Assembly (NCBI GenBank): GCA_020536535.1
Contig: JAHLWZ010000910.1
Span: forward strand, 1 to 50,641
Direction: 5' to 3'
DNA: 50,641 nt
Source of the DNA: Pelomyxa schiedti
Lineage: Eukaryota > Evosea > Pelobiontida > Pelomyxidae
Below, piece by piece: positions 10,080 through 21,200 of the stretch. Position 1 is the stretch's first letter, and the number at the start of each line of letters is the position of its first letter. The position numbers and the translations under genes are program-made. Below the pieces are notes generated by a model, which was given only the letters and a program-made list of their open reading frames with translations, did no database searches and was not told the origin of the DNA.

Positions 10080-12538
10080 ATGCTGCGCTGGCTGTCGCAC
10101 AAAACTACGTCTGCGGCGCCGCCGTCCCCCCCAAGCACCTCTGCGGTGACTACAACAACCACGGTGACACCCGCCGGCGGTGCCCGCACGGCGCCGCAGA
10201 CCACCGGCAGTGGTACCACCAACACATCTCCCACGCCCACCATAGACGACGGGGCGTGGACGAACATCGACTCCAGTTCTCGCGCTTCGCCGTCGTCCCT
10301 CGCGTCGTGCGTTGCCCCCCCCACACCACCACCAGGAACAGGAACAACAGCATGGTCTGGAATGGGAACAGGAATGGGGGTGGGAATGGGAATGGGAATG
10401 GGAATGGGAATGGCAAGTGGAATGGGGGGTGGTGTTAGCGCGATGATGACTGCGTCGGGGTCCCCCGTGGCATCCAACATGCTTATGACTATGTCGGCCA
10501 CTACGCAGCGCCGCATGGACCAGCTACGGCTCCAGCCGACCCCCTTGGCCCCCGCCACTGACGGCCGCGACCCCGTCGTCACCAGCACAGGGTGTGTTAA
10601 CAGCAATATCGATGCATTCAATACCACCATCAACAGCTGCAGCAGTACATGTGGACTATCGCACCAAACTGTTCAGCCGGGTACAGTGTTCGTTGATGAC
10701 CAGAATGACATTTACACGTTGAGTGATGACGAGGGGGACATTGGCACGGGTGTTGGTTCCGGTTCTGGTGCTTTCTCTGGTGCAGTCCCTTCATCCGTGC
10801 CAGGTCGCGATTCTGCTATTCTGTCGGGTGAACCTTGTTCCATGCCGCAGCCTCCACCCCCTGCCAGTGCCTTGTTCAGCTCCTCGACGGCAAGCTTTGT
10901 GAATCCTGGTGTAAGTGAGGGGGAGGGGGAAGAAGGCCGGGACACCAACCCGGTCCGCGATTCCGCTGAGCCAGAGCCACGGGATGAGGGTTCTGCTGCC
11001 AATGCGGCTGATCAAACGTTCACTTCTAGGCCAATGGCGCCTGTCGTAGAACAGTCGGAGGCCGTCGTGCAATTTCGCCCTTCCTTGAGCCCTGATCACA
11101 CGTGCTTTGCTCTACCAACCAAGACTGGGTACCTTATCTTTTTTTTCCCCCTCGACCAACATACTGATTTCGGTACACAGCTATAAATTATTCAGATGTG
11201 AGCCCTTTGGCCTTATCAATGAATACAGTACGACATCATTTCTTCTTACCATCAAATCAACAGCACAGCTTTAGCAACCAGTCATTCTTGTTTGACTGCA
11301 AATTAGATTTTGGTGAGCGTATTGGAATAGTGGAAATGCAATGTGGGTGCGCCGTAATATAGCCCTACACCTCCCTACGAACCAACGCACAACAGGGCTG
11401 ATTATGTAGCACTTGTTGGAGCTTGTTACCAGCCCACCTTCCCTCAGCACAAAGTAACTCCCTCCTCCCATCAGATCAGAATCATTGGCCAATAATAAGC
11501 AGTTAGTTTTCTGGGACTACAAACGGCAAGAATTCCTTGCTACAGTCGAGTTTCCACATGCAATAAACTCTGTCAAGTTGAGAGAAAAAAGGTATGCACT
11601 TTCCCCAACAATTCTCCCCACAAGTTACTCCACAGAGCATTTGTAGTTGTGGTACCGTTTCTTTGCGTCTATTCCTTGTATGATTTCCAGCTCCGCCGAT
11701 TTACAATTTCGGAAGAAGGTAAATGCATTTGCCACTTTGGTCACTCCTTACGAACCATGTAGGTCTCTTTGCTGCAAGTACTGGAGAAGAAACCACTGTT
11801 GCCTTTGCTGGTCCTACGGTACGTAATTTGCGTTGTTATTAAACTTCACTTTCTACAGAAAGGACAAGTTTGTATCCAAAACCTCTCCATTTCATCTCCT
11901 CTGTGTGTCATTCAAGCCCATGCACACGCCTTACAAGCCATTGCAATCTCAATGGATGGACAAAAGATTGCCACCGCCTCAATCCAAGTAAATAAGGTCA
12001 TTTGCTATATTTCAGCATAACAAAATAAAAAAAAGGGAACAAGGATATGCATTTGGAGCTCTGAAGGAATGGTTCTCAATAAATTGAAGAGGGGGATCGA
12101 TGTTGCTGATATCGCCTGCCTGAACTTCAAACCGGACCCTCTGGAACTTGTTGTATCCTCCAACAAGCACACAATACATATTTTCAGTACCGTGTAAGTA
12201 TCTTTCTGCACCTGAGTAAAAGCACTCATCTATCAAACAGTGCACAAACGGACTTGAAATCATGGTAAAGAGCAAACTATGCCAAGGTTTTTTCCTTATC
12301 CTATTAGGGCAATGGGATATCTGTCCATTGGGAACAGCAGTGTGAGACAATTTCCAGTAACAACCACAAGCTCTCTTGTGTGGTTTGGTCTGCAAAGCAA
12401 CTTCTATCGTATGGCCCACACAACTTAACATCCCACAAACTCATTCTTTTGGAATTCACAGAACTCACCAAAGACGCATTACTAGAGTTTAATACCCAAA
12501 ACCCCACGGCCAATCCCACCGAACACCCTCTCACGTGA
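10080..12538 (+). CDS. PROPPIN (WIPI/WDR45/Atg18-like) beta-propeller protein with long N-terminal extension
   Basis: Exon 1 (10080 to about 11127) encodes roughly 335 disordered residues rich in Pro/Thr/Ser/Gly, then enters the propeller at PDHTCFALPTKTG. Spliced exons continue with LFRCEPFGLINEY, ALVGACYQPTFP (matching the family ALVGG..P.FP blade), QLVFWDYKRQEF, VYSLYDFQLRRF, VIQAHAHALQAIAIS and then GTRICIWSSEGMVLNKLKRG. LKRG at 12084-12095 sits where the family has its phosphoinositide-binding (L/F)RRG motif. SSNKHTIHIFS follows. A last intron (from GTATGG near 12410) joins SNFYQ to LTKDALLEF, ending at the TGA at 12536. The closest resemblance I can recall is to WDR45/WDR45B. PROPPINs bind PI3P/PI(3,5)P2 on autophagic and endosomal membranes. 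The N-terminal extension nearly doubles the usual length of about 360 residues. Confidence 0.88.
10359..10436 (+). repeat. GGGAAT hexanucleotide repeat encoding Met-Gly
   Basis: Five perfect GGGAAT copies run from 10382 to 10411, flanked by degenerate copies. They encode alternating Met and Gly in the N-terminal extension of the PROPPIN. This is an in-frame microsatellite. Confidence 0.85.
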
Positions 12539-12619
12539 TTACCTTTAGATACTCCCACTTGTACTAAACAGTTCTTTCTATTCCGAAGTTTTGCTTTCTA
12601 AAAAAACAAAAACCGTTGA
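12539..12619. other. Tandem intergenic gap (81 bp)
   Basis: The gap between the PROPPIN stop and the next start codon is AT-rich, with an A-rich run at 12600-12612. It must hold both a 3' end and the next promoter. No further motif is seen. Confidence 0.4.
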
Positions 12620-15600
12620 ATGAGTGGTGCGGAGGATAAAGGGGCAGGGTGTGTGGGCAAGTCCATTACGGATTGTGGTACTGCCGTCTCTACACGAGTG
12701 CCTTTGACTTTCGACGTCAAACCCCGGTTCATTACACTGGAAAATGGACTCACTGCCTGTTTGTTTTCTGACCCAACTGCTGATAAGGTTGGTTGGTTTG
12801 TTAGTGCATGAATTGTGGGCGAACTGTGTGTTTGCTTGCGTATTTCCTGATTGGGTTTTGGTTGGTCCTTCTCTAAGTTTTTGTTGCTTACTGTATTTGG
12901 GTTGTTCTTATTTCAGGCTGCCGCCTCAATGTCTGTGAGGATAGGCTCTGATCAAGATCCAGCTAATATCCCTGGGCTAGCTCATTTTCTTGGTAGCACC
13001 AGGTTGATCTATTGGTGGTTCTAATATTTTTTTTTTTGTTTTTTTTCTCTTTGTTTATCAGAGCACATGTTATTCCTCGGGACTGAGAAGTATCCTGATG
13101 AGACCTCCTACAAGGATTTCATGCAAAAACATGGTATATGAGATATTTTAAGTCTCGTTCTTTAACTTTGACCTACAGGTGGTACTAACAATGCCTACAC
13201 TGCTGGCCAGGTTTGTCCTTGTTTTCCGTGTGTGAAAGCACATCTATGCTCAGGAAACAAACTACCACTTTGATATCACTGCCCCTTTCCTTCAAGGAGC
13301 TCTGGACTTGTTTGCCCAATTCTTCATAGCTCCACTTTTTACTGAGAGGTGGAGTGTTTCCTCTTTCGGCTATCACTTAGCTCATTTTTAGTGCGACAGA
13401 CAGAGAAATTAATGCCGTCGATTCAGAGCATGCTAGAAATCTTCAAGATGAAGGCCGCCGCCGAGCGCAAGTTAGTGGCATTATTATTTACTGCTCATCT
13501 CTAAATTGGTGGCAGCTTATTTATATGTGTTGCACTACTGGTCACCCACTTGCAAGATTCAAAACAGGCTGCAAGGAAACGCTAATGGCCCAAGGCTTAC
13601 AGGCTACACGCGAAGCACTAATAAGTTTTTATCAAAAATTCTATGACCCATCTCTGATGAAGTTGTCTGTTCTTGGAAGGTTGTCTGCATGCAATTTTCA
13701 AAGTAGTACTCATGTCTCACAGGGAATCACTGGATGAATTGGAGGCACTGGTAAGAGAACTATTCTCAGGAATAAAGAAGCGTCCACAGGCTCCTGATAT
13801 CACTTCCCCAGTACCTGTGTTTTCATCAGAAAAAGCTGGTTCTGTGTTTCACGTAGTTCCTGTCAAAGAGGTATCTGTTCTCAAAGAATTATCAAAGTTG
13901 TTCACTTCTACAGGGAAACCAAGTCTCTATTTTCTGGCCAATGCCCCCAACTGATATTTTCTACAAAGAAAAGCCAACTCACTATTTAGGGCACCTACTT
14001 GGGCATGAATCAAAGGGCTCTCTTTTGTATCCATTTTGAACTTTCTCATCACCCTTGCTTATTTGACCGTTTCTTTCCAAGTCACACCTTAACAATCCCT
14101 ATATATTACATGAAATCAATTGGATGGGCTACTTCCCTTGTTGCCGGTACTTGGCGTTCACGAACAGATTCTACTGTATTCATGTGTGACATAACCGTTA
14201 CCGAGGCTGGTTTGGAGCACAAGTAGCAACTGCAAGCCTGTTTCTTTTTTGACTTCCTTCAGAGAGGATATAGTTTCTCTTGTTTTTCAGTACATCAAAA
14301 TGTTAAAGTCAGTTGGAGTTCAACCGTGGATATTTGAGGAACTGAAAAACCATTCTGAAGTAACTTTCAGTTTCATGTCAAAGATGCAGCCTTCGTCCCT
14401 TACGCAAATGACTGCCTCTTGTACTACTTTTCAATGCACATGATATGCCATGGATAACCTTGTTTCCCAGCAATGCATCTATACCCTACACACGACGTTT
14501 TCTGTGGTCCTGAACTGATGGAAGTGTACAACCCTGACCGAATCAGCCACTTCCTGAACTTTCTAGTTCCTGAGGCTGCCATTATCCTTTACTCTTCCAA
14601 GTCTTTTTCCGATATTGCCTCGGAGACGGAGAAGTGGAATGGTGCCTGCTATAAGTAACCGCCAATATGTGCTCAAATACTTTTAATCATTCCATATCAG
14701 CGTGACGAACCTATCAAAAGAGTTAATAGCCAAGTGGAATACGGATGCTGTTACTTCCAGTCTTCACTTACCCGCAAGAAATGAATTTCTCTCAAGCATG
14801 GCCTCACTTACTCAGAAAGTCGTACATAAACGCTCTTACTGTAGCTAATTCCATGGTAGGTTCTTCCAGAAGTTCCCCAGAAATTTCCCTCTCTACTTCT
14901 AAAAAATGATAGAGTTACTTGTTACCATTGGCAAGACTTCATATACCAAGTATTTTACTTCTCATGTCCAAGTATTAACTCCTTTAGGTACCAAAAATCG
15001 TGGCTTGTTTTAGATTATACTCTCCAATGGTTTTTTTTCCGCAATAGTCAATAAGGAGTCAAAAATTTGCTAGATGTATGGTACCCCGCAACTGAGTACC
15101 CTCACAAGAATGTTTGTTGCACTTTGCCTTGACATCATGAACCAATGGATCTACATGTCCGAAATTGCAGGCCATAGTGCTGGTTTTGTTGTCAATTCCC
15201 TCGGAATTCAAGTAAGCTAAACATACACTCTCAAATATAACGCAAGTACAGGTTATTTCTTATGGCTACTCAGATAAACTTCATATCCTTCTACAAAAAG
15301 TCTTCCACTTGCTAGCTTCTTGCGCACCCCTGTTTGAGGAACAACGATTTGCCATGATAAAACAACGAATGATTGACAGAAGGGCTTCCATAAGTACCAT
15401 GCAGCCAACCATCCAGTGCTCAAAAAAATTCCACGTATGCCTCAATCGTGATAATTAATCGGCCTCAAACGAACCCAGGATCTTATGTGCGATTTTCATT
15501 GGACAGTGGAAGAAAAACTTGCAGCTTTGAAAGAGGTTGTGCCATGTAACTCTATTTCAGCTAAACAGTCTAGATCACCTTCGAGGATATCAAATGGTTT

Positions 15601-16835
15601 GCCTCGCGGCTTTTTACATCTCCTGTGTGCGTAACAGGCCTGATAATGGGAAACATATCTCAAGAAGAATCCATGGAAATCATCAAGTATCATTTACGGG
15701 GAGTGAAGAGTGACTTCTAACTTTTTACAAGAAATGTGGAAATGAATGTCTGCCCCACTCTGCGACCTCCAGTAGAACTATGTAGGAGACATGTTGCCCT
15801 CTCGGCTGGAACGGAGTATGTTTTCCAGAGTTTGTTTCTTACTAAGTCGACAAAAGGTTGTGTTACCCATTTGTGCATCCCAATCCTGCAGGTTCCTTTT
15901 CAACCCCGCAATAACTATTGAGTTTGGGTAGATGTAAATTCGGCCGTACTTGTGTACTTTCAAATTGGGGAAGAGGCTTTGCTAACAAATATTCTAACGG
16001 TGAGTACTTAAAATGGGTTTTTGTCTTTGTTTTATCGAACAACAGGATTTTGTATGCCATCTTATTTATGAGCAGTGTTACTTTGAATTACGTCAGAGGC
16101 AGCAGCTCGGTTATGTGGGTATAGTGAAGAATCTGTCTCTCAACAATTGACTTCTCCAGTTCACAGCGGGTTGAAGGTCGTTCGCGGCATTCAGGGGTTT
16201 TACATTTCTGTCCAGTCATCAAAATATGATCCAAACATACTGCACCAAAGGGTGGAGCAATTTGTGGTGGACTTCTTTGAAATAATGAAAGGAATTTCTG
16301 ACGAGGACTTCAACACATACAGAGACAGCCTCATCGCAAAGAAGTTGCAGAAAGATCTTAGTTTATTGCGGTTAAATGATAAGCACTGGAATGAAGTGGT
16401 GGGTTACCTTCCAGTCTCTTCAAAGCAATTAAAGACAACCCCGTAGATAAGAAAAAGATACCAATTTGATAAATTACAAAAAGAAGCAGCAGAACTCACA
16501 AAAGGTTTCCATCCTAAGTAATCAATCACTCTTCATTCACTCAACTTCCTTCCAGTCACAAAGGATATGGTCATCGAGTTCTACTCCCAACATATTGTTG
16601 ACAAAACCAAACGCAGGAAATTAGTTGTTCAGGTACAATCAGACCCACATCATCCATGCATGTTAACATTTTGCAGTGTTTTTCCGCTAAGCACAAAGCA
16701 GCTGAAGCTCCATCACCTGATTCCACTTCCACACCATTACCGCCTGGTACTATTATTGCTGATCCAATTCACTTCAAAAACACCATGCCCCTGTTCCCCT
16801 TGTCGTGGTGCAAGACCCCCAATAATCAACCATGA
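12620..16835 (+). CDS. IDE: Insulin-degrading enzyme-like M16A metalloprotease
   Basis: This is a many-exon gene whose pieces follow the M16A insulysin family from end to end. The inverted zinc motif HFLEH is encoded at 12982-13067 and split by an intron (12993-13061) inside the Glu codon. MLFLGTEKYPDE and GGTNNAYTAGQETNYHFDI follow. The third zinc ligand lies in REINAVDSEHARNLQDEG (near 13405-13460). Later landmarks are YDPSLMKLSVLGR, ESLDELEALVRELFSGI, HYLGHLLGHESKGSLLYP (spliced, 13975-14020), VTGLIMGNISQEESMEII (about 15630-15690), RQRQQLGY (about 16088-16111; RxxxQLGY is typical) and VEFYSQH-like VIEFYSQH (16570). The C-terminus includes NTMPLFPLSWCK. The start at 12620 gives a short leader before the first strand. 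The enzyme degrades short peptides in a closed chamber, usually in the cytosol. Splicing keeps the frame wherever I checked, so it is not a pseudogene. Confidence 0.93.
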
Positions 16836-16927
16836 AAAAAAAAAGACGATGTCCCACAAAAGAAAGAATGAGGAAAACCGTTATCTTATAACTTAGATGA
16901 GGCAGCAATAACACAAAAAATCACTGG
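16836..16927. other. Convergent intergenic gap (92 bp)
   Basis: This A-rich gap lies between two convergent stop codons, with an A-run at 16835-16844. It holds both 3' ends and no other feature. Confidence 0.4.
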
Positions 16928-17878
16928 CTACTCAGTGACAAATAGATACACTGCATACAGATACTGCTTGAATGTGAGTGTGTGGCTTTTTTGCTGAGGT
17001 GCAGCCCTCCTAACCAGAGACTGAACTCTCTGCTTGGATATATCCGGGTTCGTACTAGTGGTAGAAGAACTGGAAGCTGCTAACGCAGAAGCGGAGGATG
17101 TTGAACTTGCACTGGTTGTGGTTATCATCGTTGCTGTTGGAGGAGGTGTGGCGCGGGTGTGTGTGGGCGTTACTGCGCTTCCGGGGTGTTTGGTCATAAC
17201 TAACTGTTTCAGGCACTGGGCGAATTCGTTGGCTGTGATGGCTCCGTCGCGGTTGCCGTCGAGCCGCTGGAAAAGTGTTTTTAGAAGCTGGAAGGCATCG
17301 TCGACCTCGTCTTTCTCCTCGGTTTCGGCTTCATTCTGTGTTGTTTGTTGGTGCACTGGAAAAAAATGTGGTAGTGGAGGAGTTGAAGAGAGTTACAAGA
17401 GAATCAGGGAAACAGCAATGAGGCACCACAAGTTGGGAAGGAAGGGAGAGACAGAACGAAAAAAAAACGAAAGAGGGGGTTTTGTTTACGGGAGAAGAGT
17501 AGTCGTCGTCTGCGAACCACAGGAACAAAGCGTAGAGGAATTCGTCAAATTCCACAGTGCCACTGTTGTTGTAGTCAACTTTGTTTATAAACACAGCCCA
17601 TTCATCATCAGGGCAGGGCTCCCCAACCATCCCCTCCACCACAGCACGAAATTCTGCTATCGTTATGACTCCATCTGCTTATGTTGAGTACTGTTTTAAA
17701 ATTTGGCGGTTTTGGTGGCAAATGTGAACGCGTGGGTGCATGCTCCGGGGACATGGGTATAATAAACGTTTTTTTCTCCGTCCGTCAAAAACCCAAACTA
17801 CAAACCATTGTTGAGGTCAAATGCCCTGTACTTGTCATGCAAGCCAGAGAAAAGAACTTTGAGAACTTCATATGACAT
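16928..17878 (-). CDS. EF-hand calcium-binding protein
   Basis: Three exons (17806-17878, 17490-17674, 16928-17335) join in frame to 221 residues starting MSYEVLKVLFSGLHDKYRAF. Three canonical calcium loops are visible. DLNNDGVITIAE is formed across the first intron. DYNNSGTVEFDE is in exon 2, and DGNRDGAITANE in exon 3. A Ser/Thr/Ala-rich linker of about 45 residues then leads to a fourth EF-like half (LTFKQYLYAVYLF) without acidic loop residues. The second acceptor is best placed at 17336 (ACACAG), because the nearer CAG at 17356 breaks the frame. The overall shape is calmodulin-like, with an insert between lobes 3 and 4. The partner is unknown; a calcium sensor role is likely. Confidence 0.85.
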
Positions 17879-18127
17879 TTTATGCCCCAACAAGCACAAC
17901 AGAAAACCTCACTGACTCAACCCCACCCTTTTCCACAACAACTCGGGTGTGACCTCTTTGGTGTGGGTTTTGGTTATTTTGGTTTCACCGCTTCACCAAC
18001 GGAAGCCGAAAATGAACCCCGAAGTACTTTAGGGGAATTTGATCACTGAAAACCGTAGTATTGTATTGTACAACTATATCGTATATAAGGACAATTGGGG
18101 TGGCAAGCTTTTGGGTGTTGTGGGAGT
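17879..18127. other. Intergenic region between two minus-strand genes
   Basis: These 249 bp separate the EF-hand gene's start from the integrin gene's stop. They include pyrimidine/A-rich stretches and should contain the EF-hand gene promoter. No RNA gene or other reading frame is evident. Confidence 0.4.
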
Positions 18128-18271
18128 CTAACTTTCGGTTGGAGACTGGTAGAGCTGGTTTGTTGACATTCCAACCCCTGTCTCGTCGTAAATGGGGTTC
18201 TCTGTGATGCCTGCACTCGTACCATCAAGCAGCGAGTTTGGAATGTACCAATTGGCTCCGTACCGAATGTG
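18128..18271 (-). other. Cytoplasmic tail exon with NPIY motif
   Basis: After FFLYK the frame continues in phase across an intron (18272-18371) into an exon reading HIRYGANWYIPNSLLDGT, then a segment with ENPIYDETG, then NQLYQSPTES and a TAG at 18128-18130. ENPIY is the talin/PTB-binding motif of animal integrin beta tails, and NQLY is a second NxxY. Confidence 0.75.
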
Positions 18272-21200
18272 CTTTTTTTTTTTTTTTTTTTTGTTAGATC
18301 TTCGGCCTTACCAGTTATAGTTATATTTTATTATTAGTTTACTATCGTTGGTATTGGAATGAGGAATTCACCTTGTACAGGAAAAAGCCAGCAACACCGG
18401 CAGCACAGCAACCAATTACGAGGCCAATAAAGGTGCCTGAAGCTATCAGAGAGTTTTGTTTTATCTCTGCATTGCACTTGCTAGCGTCCGTTGTTGTTCC
18501 GCCACACCGTCCACACACGTCGTTTGTCAGATTGCTATACTGCTTCCCGTCACAGCCGAGACAAGTTGAATTGCCATTGCACACTCCGCAGTAGTCATAC
18601 AAAAGGCCAGATCCAGGTACACCTAAAAAGTGGGGAAAATGAGCCTAATGAGGAAAGGTTCATGTGGAATCGGTTCTCACCATCACATCCCATGCAAGTC
18701 TGGTTATCCCCTCCACATACACCACAAGCATCCCAGTGCTTGCCACTCCACAGGCGCGCGTCGCACCCAATGCAAGTTGTGCCGTCTCCACCACATATTC
18801 CGCAAGTGTCATATAAAAGGAATGACCAAGGTACACCATCACACCCGACACAAAAGTTGGACCCGCCGCAGACATCACACCTAGGGAAATTTAGAGAAAA
18901 CATTGCAAACAACCTCCATACTTGTCGTAAACTGCTCCAGACCATGCAATATAATCACACCCAAAGCACGCGTTGCTCTCTGAAGCATTTGTAACGCAGG
19001 CACCACACATGTCATATTGCAGGTTCCCTGGTTTGCCATCGCACCCAATGCAATCATCTTTCCCTCCACAGACACCGCATTTATCAATCTGCTGCTCAGA
19101 CCACGGAACGTGGTCACAACCCAAGCACGTATTGTTTCCCTCACAGACTCCACAATAGTCATATGTGGATCCAGACCAGGGGATTCCATCACACCCAAGA
19201 CAGTCATTAGTTCCGCCGCAAACGCCGCAACTGTGCAAATCAATAAGGCGGTTTTCACGTTGCGAAATGAGTGGCTTACCTATCTTCCACTGTCCCAGAC
19301 CACGGCACATAGTCGCACCCAAAACAAAGATTCATCATCGATGTATTCGATGTGCATTCCCCGCAGGAATCATATTGCATGTACCCAGGAAGCCCATCAC
19401 AACCAATGCACTCATTAGAGCCACCACAAATTCCACATTTGTCAAGTACCTGTGCTTCCGTTAATGGTATAATGGAAACGTAAAACATACTGCCCCAGAG
19501 AAGGGAACGTAGTCACAACCCAGACAGGTGTCATTGCCTTGGCAGACACCACATGAGTCATATCCGACACCTGACCACGCAACTCCATCACATCCAAGGC
19601 AGTTGTCGTTTCCACCACATATTTCACACCTTGTTTTTTTGTTGGAATTACATATGTGGAACGGGAATACTTGTCAACAACAGCCCCAGACCACGGTACG
19701 TAATCGCAACCACAACATAAATTTTGTTTGGTTGGATCCGATGTACACTCGCCGCAATTGTCATACTGCAAGTTTCCAGGGAGTCCATCACACCCAATGC
19801 ATTCGTTTGATCCACCACATATTCCACACTTATCGACTATCTGAGATAGGTGAGACTTCTACACAAAAAAGAAAAACATCCTCACAGATTTTGACCAGGG
19901 AATATAGTCGCACCCAAGGCAGGTATCATTCCCAAGGCATTCCCCACAACTATCATACTGTGAACCAGACCATGCAACACCATCACATCCAAGACATGCG
20001 TTTGACCCTCCACAAGTCTCGCAACTGTGCAGATACAATGTTATGAAAAATGAGAGTGCAAAATAACAACCTGTCTTCGACCTTTCCTGACCATGGGATA
20101 TAGTCACATCCAAGGCATTGATTGATTTTAGTACTGTCTGAAGTGCATTCGCCACATAAGTCGTAAAGAAGGTTCCCAGGAAGTCCATCACAACCAATGC
20201 ACTCATTGTGGCCTCCACAAATTCCACAGTCATCAAAATCCTGGACAAACACCTTAGACACCATGCAAAGCACCGAAGAGGTAAACTGCATACAGTTTTT
20301 GACCAGGGTATATAGTCGCACCCAAGGCATGTGTCATTCCCCATGCAGACGCCACAGGCATCATATTGCGACCCTGACCAGGGCTCTCCATCACACCCAA
20401 GGCATGCATTTGTTCCGCCGCAAATGTCGCATCTGAAACAAGTAATTATTATTGGGAAAATGGTACTGGGGGCAACTTGTCTGGTACTGCTCCAGACCAA
20501 GGGACATAATCGCATCCAAGACATAGATTCATCATCTCTGGATCCGAAGTACATGCTCCACACATGTCATATTGCAGATAGCCAACATTCCCATCGCACC
20601 CAAGACACTCGTTAGAGCCACCACATATTCCACATTTATCTACAACCTACAAGGACTGAGCAAGAGGTAACTAAGAATAGGCATACGGCATATGACCATG
20701 GCTCATAATCACAACCAAGACATGTGTCATTTCCGGAGCATGCGCCACAGTTATCATACTGTGCGCCTGACCATGGCTCATCGTCACACCCAAGGCAGCC
20801 ATTGGATCCACCGCAGATATCACATCTGTGTAATTTAAATCGCCCAGACAGTATAACACCCACACGGATTACCTGTCTACAGTGGTGCCGGACCAAGCAA
20901 CATAGTCACAACCAAGACAAAGATTTGCCAGAGTAATATTGGAAGTGCATTCCCCACATAAATCATACGGCAAGTTCCCTGGAAGCCCGTCACATCCAAG
21001 GCACTCATTACTACCTCCACAGATTCCACAGTCATCTACCTCCTATTTTTTATCATTATGAAATCCCACCATTTGATGTGGTACCGCATTTGACCATGGC
21101 ACATAGTCGCAACCCAGACAAGTATCATTCCCTAAACAAACCCCACACGAATCGTATTGAGAGCCTGACCATGGGTCACCATCACATCCAAGGCAAGCAT

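Noticed and set aside
10382-10411. GGGAAT repeats as interstitial telomere sequence
   Set aside because: There are only five copies, they are in frame inside a coding exon, and the unit is not a common telomere repeat.
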